Positions 8,279-15,192 of a stretch of DNA of 64,000 nucleotides are shown one piece after another. A program made the position numbers and the translations under genes. The notes beneath the pieces were generated by a model, which worked only from the letters and a program-made list of their open reading frames with translations, was not told the DNA's origin and did not search any database. Origin of the DNA: Clostridium gelidum (lineage in GTDB: Bacteria > Bacillota > Clostridia > Clostridiales > Clostridiaceae); assembly GCF_019977655.1 (NCBI RefSeq), contig NZ_AP024849.1, positions 2,947,001-3,011,000 of the forward strand, read 5' to 3'. Within the stretch, counting starts at the first letter, position 1. Each line of letters begins with the position of its first letter.

Positions 8279-9073
8279 ATGACGAAAGCAATATTTTTTG
8301 ATATTGATGGAACACTGATAGATTGCCTTGGAGGAATAATGGATATCACACCAACAGTTAAAAAGGGAATTCGTAATTTGCAATCTAATGGACATTATGT
8401 TTTTATTGCAACTGGCAGACCTTATGCATTTTTGAGCCAAGCTATATTAGATTTTGGTTTTGATGGTTTTATTTTAACAAATGGAACTCAAGTAATAATT
8501 AAAAATAAAACTATTTATTCAGAGCCAATGGATAAAGAGTTTGTAAAAAAAGCAATTACTGAGTTTGAAAAACTTAATATTCAATATATTTTGGAAGGGG
8601 AACTTTACTCATATATGAAAAACAGTTGCACGGAATTCTATGATTTCTATGACAGTATAGAAATCTCTAGAAAATTCTTGAAAAGTGATTATGATATTGA
8701 AAAAATTAATACCCATAAAATAGAAATGTTATGTCCTAATGAAGAAGCTGTAAATTTCTGTTTGTCTTTAATGAATAGTAATCCTGATTATGATCATTTT
8801 CATAGTATAGATGCAAAAGCTTTAGAATTGTATTCTAAGAAAAATACAAAAGCTACAGGAATATTAACTGCTTTAGAATATTTAGATATTCCTATTGAAA
8901 ATAGTTATGCTTTTGGCGATGGTAGAAATGATATAGAAATGTTATCAACCGTTGGATGTGGCATAGCAATGGGTAATGCTTGTGATGAAGTTAAAAAGCA
9001 CGCAAAAAAAATTACGGATACAGTCCATAATGATGGCGTAGCTGTAGGCATTAAAAAGTATGTGCTTTATTAA
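8279..9073 (+). CDS. Cof-type HAD-superfamily phosphatase
   Basis: A 264-residue haloacid dehalogenase-fold hydrolase of the Cof/YidA group (C2-cap). HAD motif I is FFDIDGTLID (nucleophile and acid/base Asp), motif II is FIATGRP, the Lys motif lies in the NTKATGILTAL region and motif III is AFGDGRNDIEML. These enzymes dephosphorylate sugar phosphates, FMN or PLP. AGGAG sits seven bases before the ATG. It is monocistronic and divergent from the CBS protein gene. A paralogue is at 31861. Substrate not predictable. Confidence 0.9.
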   Translation: MTKAIFFDIDGTLIDCLGGIMDITPTVKKGIRNLQSNGHYVFIATGRPYAFLSQAILDFGFDGFILTNGTQVIIKNKTIYSEPMDKEFVKKAITEFEKLNIQYILEGELYSYMKNSCTEFYDFYDSIEISRKFLKSDYDIEKINTHKIEMLCPNEEAVNFCLSLMNSNPDYDHFHSIDAKALELYSKKNTKATGILTALEYLDIPIENSYAFGDGRNDIEMLSTVGCGIAMGNACDEVKKHAKKITDTVHNDGVAVGIKKYVLY

Positions 9074-9241
9074 CTCAAAATGCATTGAATGCAAATAAAG
9101 ATGAGATTTATGCAGAAATAAAGGGACTTAGAAAGTTGTGTGACTAGCATAAAAAAATGGTAGATTTCCAATTGTAAAATAATTTGTAATAAGTTAATGT
9201 ATACACTATAATATAGATATGAATATTTTACATAAGAAAGT

Positions 9242-9844
9242 ATGGGTGATAGTATGAAGAAAAATTTTGATTCCAATTATATAAAAGAACTAACTGAGGA
9301 AATATCTAAATGTAGTTCAGTTTCATATGACGATTTCCCAAAGTATGATTTATTTCTATCTCAAGTTATAGATTATTTAAATGATAGATTCATTGATGAA
9401 AATTTCACTAATAATATAGTTCAAAATTATATAAAGAGTGAAGTTATCACTAAACCAGAAGATGGAAAAAAAAAAGGATATACTAAAACTCATTTAATTC
9501 AGTTAGTATTACTTAGTTATATGAGGCCAATTTTAACAACAGAAGAGATTAAAAAAGTTTTCAAACTTGCGTTTAATGAAATTAATGATAGCAATGATGA
9601 TATATTGTCGTGGGAAGAAACCTATAAAATTTTTATGGAATTACAAAAAGAAAGTTTAAATGATCCTTTAATCCCTTCCTTAAATTCTGAAGATAAATTT
9701 GATAAAATAATAAAGAAATTTAATTTGAAAGATGAAGAGGGAGAGAGAATAAGAATATTCTTATTAGTTTTATCTTTGATATCTAAGGCAAGTGCTATTA
9801 AAAAATTAGTTCAAAAAATAGTAACTGAATATGATGAGGAGTAA
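9242..9844 (+). CDS. DUF1836 domain protein
   Basis: A 200-residue protein of the DUF1836 family. The N-terminal half contains the winged or MerR-like helix region: the phrase FPKYDLFLSQVIDYLND, then TKPEDGKKKGYTKTHLIQLV and LLSYMRPILTTEEIKKVF. The C-terminal half is helical. In Firmicutes these proteins are predicted DNA-binding regulators of unknown target. Two in-frame ATGs compete. ATG 9242 is too near the AAGAAAG for a normal site, whereas ATG 9254 has GGGTGAT at 9244-9250, so the true protein may be four residues shorter. No operon partner. Confidence 0.75.
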   Translation: MGDSMKKNFDSNYIKELTEEISKCSSVSYDDFPKYDLFLSQVIDYLNDRFIDENFTNNIVQNYIKSEVITKPEDGKKKGYTKTHLIQLVLLSYMRPILTTEEIKKVFKLAFNEINDSNDDILSWEETYKIFMELQKESLNDPLIPSLNSEDKFDKIIKKFNLKDEEGERIRIFLLVLSLISKASAIKKLVQKIVTEYDEE

Positions 9845-9960
9845 TTAATATATTAATAGAACTTCAAAAAAGCTAAATGAAAAAATAAGTTCTATAAATA
9901 TAATATGAGATAGTTATAGAACTTATATACAAATTGATAATTAGTTTTTGCTTTATAATA

Positions 9961-11268
9961 TTAAGATTTACCTGTAAATGTTAGGTACAAGAGCACTACA
10001 TTTAGTATTATTATGGAAGTGGCTATTAGAACACCAAAGAATCTTACAAAACCCTTATTGACTAAAACTCCCATTAGGTCTTTACGTTTAGATATAGTTA
10101 ACATTTGGATTATTGGGAAGGGTAGAATAAAACTAAGTGCAACTTGGCTTAAAATAAGAACATTCATTGGATTAATTCCAAGTGCAATTATAATCAAGGC
10201 TGGCAGCATGGTTATAAGTCTTCTAATATTTATAGGTATGCTTAAATTAACAAAACCCTCCATAATTGTTTGCCCAGCCATTGTTCCAACAACAGAAGAT
10301 GATAGTCCAGATGCAAGCAATGCTATTCCAAAGGCACCACTTGATAAAGAACCTAATAATGGCTTAAGTGATGTATGAGCTTGTTCCATTGTTTCTACTA
10401 CCATTCCATTTCTATAAAAAACTCCAGCTGATACTACAACCATTGCAGCATTAACAATAAAAGCAATATTCATAGCTAGAGCAACATCTATCTTTTCCAT
10501 TCTTAAATGTCTTGATTTTCCTTCATCTGAGGAATCAGTATTTCTGCTTTGAACTAATTGTGAGTGTAAATATATTACATGAGGCATAACTGTTGCACCA
10601 AGCATTCCTACAGCAATCAATACAGCTTCACTACTGGGTAACATTGGAATTAGGGTATGAATACCTACCTCCATCCAATCTGGTTTAGCAAGAAACAATT
10701 CTATTGTATATGCAATACTTATTACCGCAACAAGTATTGATATTATAATTTCAATTGTCTTCTGACCGTACTTTTCCATATAGCAAATTATAAATGTTAT
10801 AATTGCAGTAAGAAGTCCTGCATATATCATAGGTATATGAAACAGTAAATATAATCCTAATGTTCCACCAAGAAATTCTGCTAAATCTGTAGCCATGGCA
10901 CCTATTTCAGCAATAATCCAAAATATCCAATTTACAGACTTTGGGAATACTTTGGCGCACATTTCAGGTAGATTATGACCTGTAGCTATTCCGAGTTTTG
11001 CAGACATAGTCTGCAAAAACATAGCCATTAAGTTACTCCACAAAATTACCCAAATTAGTACATAGTTAAATTTTGACCCCCCACTGATATTAGTTGCAAA
11101 GTTACCTGGGTCAATATATGCCACACTAACAACAAAAGCAGGTCCTAAAAATTTTAGCAGTTCTTTTAACTTGCGTGATTGTTTAAGTATGTTATTTGTT
11201 CCTGTTTTCAAAATAAAAAGTTTTTCTGGAGATACATCAATATCTCTTAAGCCTAGTTCGTTTTTCAT
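9961..11268 (-). CDS. mntH: Nramp-family divalent metal (manganese) transporter
   Basis: Proton-coupled Mn2+/Fe2+ importer of the cytoplasmic membrane, 435 residues with about 11 membrane helices. The metal-binding helix 1 motif is present as AYIDPGNFATNI, and helix 6 as VMPHVIYLHSQLVQ with its conserved MPH. It also has the family phrase ATGHNLPEMC. ATG 11266-11268 is preferred because AAGGATGAT lies at a normal distance; the ATG four codons earlier abuts the AAGG. It is divergently transcribed from mntR, and a palindrome lies between the two genes, so manganese repression by MntR is likely (inference). Confidence 0.92.
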   Translation of the reverse strand: MKNELGLRDIDVSPEKLFILKTGTNNILKQSRKLKELLKFLGPAFVVSVAYIDPGNFATNISGGSKFNYVLIWVILWSNLMAMFLQTMSAKLGIATGHNLPEMCAKVFPKSVNWIFWIIAEIGAMATDLAEFLGGTLGLYLLFHIPMIYAGLLTAIITFIICYMEKYGQKTIEIIISILVAVISIAYTIELFLAKPDWMEVGIHTLIPMLPSSEAVLIAVGMLGATVMPHVIYLHSQLVQSRNTDSSDEGKSRHLRMEKIDVALAMNIAFIVNAAMVVVSAGVFYRNGMVVETMEQAHTSLKPLLGSLSSGAFGIALLASGLSSSVVGTMAGQTIMEGFVNLSIPINIRRLITMLPALIIIALGINPMNVLILSQVALSFILPFPIIQMLTISKRKDLMGVLVNKGFVRFFGVLIATSIIILNVVLLYLTFTGKS

Positions 11269-11336
11269 AAAATATATCATCCTTAATAATTAATCCTATT
11301 TTATATACTTTAAATAGTTATGAATAGTTAATTTTG

Positions 11337-11350
11337 TTAGTCTAAACTAA
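11337..11350. promoter_or_regulatory. candidate MntR operator
   Basis: Palindrome TTAGTCTAAACTAA (TTAGT-N4-ACTAA) between the divergent mntH and mntR genes. It resembles DtxR/MntR-family operators in being an AT-rich palindrome with TTAG/CTAA half-sites. Assignment rests on position and similarity only. Confidence 0.45.
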
Positions 11351-11467
11351 TTTATTTTATAATATAAGCTATGTAGTAAATTGAAAAAATGATACACCAA
11401 AGTAATTATTTTATTTGTTCAAGCATAGAATGTATTTAATAGACTATAGCGCAAAGTAGGTGAGACT

Positions 11468-11941
11468 ATGACTAAAAATGATTTTTATACTTTTAATGAA
11501 TATATGAAAAAAGAAGATAATTGCCTTACTGCGTCTCAGGAGGATTACCTTGAAATGATATATAGATTATCTTTTAATACAGGATTTACAAGGATTCATG
11601 AACTTTCTAATATCTTGAATGTAAAGCCTCCTTCTGCGACAAAAATGGTACAAAAGTTAGCAGAAATGAGGCTTTTGAAATATGAAAAATATGGGATTTT
11701 AGTCCTTGAAGATACTGGGAAACTGCTTGGACAGGCACTGATTAACCGTCATAATGTTATTGAAAGTCTACTGCGAATACTTGATATTTCAGAGCTTGAT
11801 ATATTAGAAGAAACTGAAAAAATTGAACATACTATAAGTAATCAAACAACAAAATGTTTTCAAGATTTTGTGCAATTCATTAAGGACAATCCAGAGATAG
11901 TTATTGAATTTAAAACCTACAGAAAAAACTTAAAGTTATGA
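11468..11941 (+). CDS. mntR: DtxR/MntR-family metal-dependent repressor
   Basis: A 157-residue winged-helix regulator without the SH3-like third domain, as in MntR rather than full DtxR. HTH: TRIHELSNILNVKPPSATKM, then VQKLAEMRLLKYEKYG. The metal ligands line up with Bacillus MntR: D26 and E29 in SQEDYLEMIY, H95 in NRHNVIE, and E117, E120 and H121 in ETEKIEH. Asp at the first position is the manganese-type residue (DtxR has Met there). It is divergent from mntH. The N-terminal extension of about 20 residues is longer than usual; a GTAGGTGAG ribosome site precedes the ATG at 11468. Confidence 0.88.
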   Translation: MTKNDFYTFNEYMKKEDNCLTASQEDYLEMIYRLSFNTGFTRIHELSNILNVKPPSATKMVQKLAEMRLLKYEKYGILVLEDTGKLLGQALINRHNVIESLLRILDISELDILEETEKIEHTISNQTTKCFQDFVQFIKDNPEIVIEFKTYRKNLKL

Positions 11942-12004
11942 AAAAATATTTTTTTTATTTAATAGTTTATTTTCTATTTTTATTCTCTCTTTTTATGTTT
12001 TAAG

Positions 12005-12033
12005 TTGACAGTACATGAGTTATTGAATATAAT
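12005..12033 (+). promoter_or_regulatory. consensus promoter of the cobalamin riboswitch transcript
   Basis: TTGACA at 12005-12010, exactly 17 bases, then TATAAT at 12028-12033: a perfect sigma-A type promoter. The start point would lie just before the riboswitch. Confidence 0.85.
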
Positions 12034-12035
12034 TT

Positions 12036-12240
12036 TTAAAATAGAGTATGACATGCAATAGGGAATGAAGTGAAATTCTTCAACTACCCCAGTAACCGTA
12101 AAACTGACGAAATCAAAATGGCCACTGAGAAATTGGGAAGGCTTGAAAGTAGAATGAAGTTAAGTCGGGATACCTAAATGTTATATGAAATTAATATCTC
12201 CTGAGGGTGGGATATTAGGTAATAATATATATTTATGTTT
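12036..12240 (+). promoter_or_regulatory. cobalamin (AdoCbl) riboswitch
   Basis: The conserved cobalamin aptamer blocks appear in order: AATAGGGAATGAAGTGAAATT with its complement ATTCTTCAACTACCCC, then AGTAACCGTAAAACTGACGA, GGCCACTGAGAAATTGGGAAG, and the B12 box AAGTCGGGATACCT at 12162-12175. A further hairpin AATATCTCC/GGTGGGATATT (about 12192-12216) may supply the kissing or switching element. Established knowledge: this aptamer shuts off cobalamin uptake or synthesis genes when B12 is plentiful. Here it precedes a B12-type ABC importer, with a terminator at 12304-12333 as expression platform. Aptamer ends are approximate. Confidence 0.93.
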
Positions 12241-12303
12241 ATTAAAGCTTTAGTTATTTACTTTAGTTTTATCTTTCATGGATTTATACAATTATGTATT
12301 TTT

Positions 12304-12333
12304 AGGCATACTCTCAAAAGGGTATGCCTTTTA
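12304..12333 (+). terminator. riboswitch-controlled terminator
   Basis: AGGCATAC (12304-12311) pairs with GTATGCCT (12322-12329), followed by TTTTAATT. It lies between the cobalamin aptamer and btuF and is the probable expression platform. Confidence 0.8.
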
Positions 12334-12370
12334 ATTGCCCTTAAATTTTCAAAAATTTTAGGAGGACATT

Positions 12371-13285
12371 ATGAAATTAAAAAATAAATTTTTATCATTA
12401 GTTTTTGTAGTTATATTAATTATGACTATGCTAGTTGGTTGCACAGAAAAGACTACAGCAATGGTCGATAGAGCAGGAAACAAGTTTGATTTACCTAAAA
12501 AAGTAAATACTATAATATCCACAGCACCATCTAATACAGAGATATTAGTGAATCTTGGTCTTGCAGATAAATTGATAGCTATAGATAAGTACTCCGCAGA
12601 TATTAAGGGTTTAGATTCAGATTTACCTAAAATTGATTTTAGAAATCCAGATGCAGAAACAATTGTAGGTTTAAAGCCAGATATAATAATAGCTTCAGGT
12701 CATAATAAATCTGGAAATGACGATCCCTTTGCAGCAGTAAAGGAAGCTGGAATAGAGGTTGTATATATACCAGTAAGTTCTAGTATAGAAGGTATTTATG
12801 AAGATATTAATTTTATCGGAAAAGTTACAGATACTGAGAAAAAAGGTACAGAAATAGTAGATAATATGAAAAATGAAATAAATTCTATTAAAGAAATTGG
12901 AAATACAATAACTAACAAAAAAAATGTGTATTTTGAAATAGGATCAACTCCAGCTTTATATAGTTTTGGTAATAGTACATTTTTAAATGAAATGATAGAA
13001 CTAATTGGAGCAAAGAATATATTAGCAAATGAAAATTCATGGATATCACCAAGTGATGAAATTATAATTAAAGCTAATCCAGATGTAATACTTACTAATG
13101 AATCAGCAGAAAATATTGTTGATTCAATTAGAACCCGTGATGGATGGAAGGATGTTACTGGGATTAAGGAAAATAAGATATTTGTTATTGATAAAAATTC
13201 ATCCTCTAGACCATCTCAAAATATAATAAAAGCGCTTAAAGAAATGGCTAAGGCTGTTTATCCTGAAAAATACATACAGAAATGA
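12371..13285 (+). CDS. btuF: cobalamin ABC transporter, substrate-binding lipoprotein
   Basis: A 304-residue extracellular binding protein of the BtuF/FepB (PF01497) family. The signal peptide ends in the lipobox LVGC with the lipidated Cys at residue 24. The mature protein has the typical opening MVDRAGNKFDLPKKVNTIIS, then PDAETIVGLKPDIIIASG and SPSDEIIIKANPDVIL. The ATG has an AGGAGG at 12360-12365. It is the first gene of a three-gene operon with a permease and an ATPase. The family also contains heme and siderophore binders, so the B12 assignment rests mainly on the cobalamin riboswitch directly upstream. Confidence 0.88.
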   Translation: MKLKNKFLSLVFVVILIMTMLVGCTEKTTAMVDRAGNKFDLPKKVNTIISTAPSNTEILVNLGLADKLIAIDKYSADIKGLDSDLPKIDFRNPDAETIVGLKPDIIIASGHNKSGNDDPFAAVKEAGIEVVYIPVSSSIEGIYEDINFIGKVTDTEKKGTEIVDNMKNEINSIKEIGNTITNKKNVYFEIGSTPALYSFGNSTFLNEMIELIGAKNILANENSWISPSDEIIIKANPDVILTNESAENIVDSIRTRDGWKDVTGIKENKIFVIDKNSSSRPSQNIIKALKEMAKAVYPEKYIQK

Positions 13286-13301
13286 GAAGGTAATAAATAC
13301 T

Positions 13302-14351
13302 ATGCACATTTATAAAAAATCATTAAAAACTATAGACAATAATAAAAAAGGAATAATATTAATAATTTTGTTAACATTTTTGGTTTTATGTATTGGAACT
13401 TCTGTTGGAAGTGCTAATACTAGCATTAAAGATATTTTATCTATAATTGGACATAAAGTATTTGGCATCCCACTATCTAAAGGTATTGATAATAATGATG
13501 TAGCAATAATTTGGAATTTGAGATTGCCAAGAGTTTTATTAGCTTTTATAGTAGGAGGTTCACTTTCCGTAAGTGGTGCTGTAGTTCAATCGGTACTTAA
13601 AAATCCACTAGCGTCACCATATACTTTGGGAGTATCCTCTGGCGCATCCCTTGGAGTAGGATTACTTATAGTCACAGGATTCTCAATACCTTTCATAGGG
13701 AAATTAACAATGCCAATTATAGGTTTTTTATGTGGAATTGGAACTGTATTTGCTATCGTGAAATTTGCATCTACAGTTGATAAGGGCATGTCAAATACAA
13801 CTATAATTTTATCAGGTATGGTGTTTTCTTTGTTTTTTAATGCTATTCTCACAACTATAACAGCATTGTATAGTGAAGATATAAAAAGCATAATACTTTG
13901 GCAAATGGGCTCCTTTTCTATGAAAGGATGGTCTTATGTAAAAATTGGTATACCGTTTTTTATAATAGGAATTATTGGAGTTATGCGTTACTGCACGGAA
14001 ATGGACATATTATCTTTTGGGGAAGAACAAGCTAAATCAGTAGGAGTAGATACTACTAAAATAAAAAGAAATTTACTTGTTTTTTCTGCAGTATTAACAG
14101 GAAGTGCTGTTGCTATAAGTGGAACTATTGGATTTGTTGATTTGATTGTTCCTCATATTGTAAGAAGAATATTTGGAGCAAAACATAAAAATGTAATTCC
14201 AATTTGCATAATTTTCGGAGGATGCTTCATGGTGATTACTGATTTAGTTGCAAGAACTATAATTGTGCCATCAGAATTACCAGTTGGAGCTATAACAGCA
14301 TTAATTGGAGCTCCATTCTTTGCATACATATATTTTAAAAAATCAAAGTAG
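13302..14351 (+). CDS. btuC: cobalamin ABC transporter, FecCD/BtuC-type permease
   Basis: A 349-residue polytopic permease of the FecCD family, with about ten hydrophobic segments. Diagnostic phrases are WNLRLPRVLLAFIVGGSLSV, VQSVLKNPLASPYTLGVSSG and, near the C-terminus, GFVDLIVPHIVRRIFG (the EAA-like coupling region) and PSELPVGAITALIGAPFF. It forms the membrane channel of the importer as a dimer. It starts 16 bases after the binding-protein stop with a GAAGG site, within the cobalamin-riboswitch operon. Confidence 0.9.
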   Translation: MHIYKKSLKTIDNNKKGIILIILLTFLVLCIGTSVGSANTSIKDILSIIGHKVFGIPLSKGIDNNDVAIIWNLRLPRVLLAFIVGGSLSVSGAVVQSVLKNPLASPYTLGVSSGASLGVGLLIVTGFSIPFIGKLTMPIIGFLCGIGTVFAIVKFASTVDKGMSNTTIILSGMVFSLFFNAILTTITALYSEDIKSIILWQMGSFSMKGWSYVKIGIPFFIIGIIGVMRYCTEMDILSFGEEQAKSVGVDTTKIKRNLLVFSAVLTGSAVAISGTIGFVDLIVPHIVRRIFGAKHKNVIPICIIFGGCFMVITDLVARTIIVPSELPVGAITALIGAPFFAYIYFKKSK

Positions 14352-14389
14352 AGGAGTCCATTCTAAAAAATTCGGGGTAGGTGATTTTT

Positions 14390-15145
14390 ATGTTAGAACT
14401 TAGAAGTGTTAGTTGTGGATATGATAATGAAGATGTTGTACACGATATTACATTTGAAGCTAAAAGAGGAGAAATACTTTGCATAGTTGGACCAAATGGC
14501 TGTGGGAAAAGTACACTTTTAAAAGCCATAGGTAATATTATTGAATATAAAGGAAATATAATATTAGATGAAAGTAATATAGAAAATTCAAATAGAAAAG
14601 AGTTAGCTAAAAATATTGCCTTAATGACTCAAACAAATAATATATATTTCCCTTATACTGTTTATGAAACAGTCTGCTTAGGAAGGTATGCATATTTAAA
14701 AGGCGCTTTATCTTCTTTAAGCAAAGAGGATAGAGATATTGTAATAGAAGCTATAAAAAGTGTTGGTCTTATTGAATTAAAAGATAAGCTAATAAGTGAA
14801 TTATCTGGTGGACAACTTCAAAGAGTATTTTTAGCACGTGCATTTGCGCAAAATCCTCAAGTTATTTTATTAGACGAACCAACAAATCATCTGGACTTAA
14901 AGTGTCAAATAGAAATTTTAGAATATTTAAGTTCTTGGGCAAAAAAGAATAATAAAATTGTTATAGGTGTATTACATGATTTAAACTTAGTTAATTTATT
15001 TAGTGATAAGATTGTAATGTTAAGCCAAGGCGATATCATTGGAAAAGGGACACCTAAAGAAGTATTTTTAGAAGAGGACCTAGAGACGGTTTATAATATA
15101 AATGTAAAAGATTTTATGATTAAGGCATTGAAAAAATGGCAGTAA
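14390..15145 (+). CDS. btuD: cobalamin ABC transporter, ATP-binding protein
   Basis: A 251-residue FepC/BtuD-type ATPase that powers the importer. Walker A is GPNGCGKST (residues 34-42), the signature is LSGGQLQR, Walker B with D-loop is ILLDEPTNHLD and the switch His is in GVLHDLNL. A frame from GTG 14381 exists, but AGGTGAT (14379-14385) is itself the ribosome site for ATG 14390, so I use the latter. It is the last gene of the riboswitch-controlled operon, followed by a strong bidirectional hairpin. Confidence 0.9.
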   Translation: MLELRSVSCGYDNEDVVHDITFEAKRGEILCIVGPNGCGKSTLLKAIGNIIEYKGNIILDESNIENSNRKELAKNIALMTQTNNIYFPYTVYETVCLGRYAYLKGALSSLSKEDRDIVIEAIKSVGLIELKDKLISELSGGQLQRVFLARAFAQNPQVILLDEPTNHLDLKCQIEILEYLSSWAKKNNKIVIGVLHDLNLVNLFSDKIVMLSQGDIIGKGTPKEVFLEEDLETVYNINVKDFMIKALKKWQ

Positions 15146-15146
15146 A

Positions 15147-15181
15147 AAAGGGTGAATCTTCGTAATAAGGATTCACCCTTT
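15147..15181. terminator. bidirectional terminator between convergent operons
   Basis: Perfect 12-base repeat AAAGGGTGAATC (15147-15158) / GATTCACCCTTT (15170-15181). A-rich and T-rich flanks allow termination from both sides. Confidence 0.85.
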
Positions 15182-15192
15182 CTAGATGTAAA

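Noticed and set aside
10013..10378. 121-codon plus-strand frame inside mntH
   Set aside because: Antisense shadow over conserved Nramp sequence.
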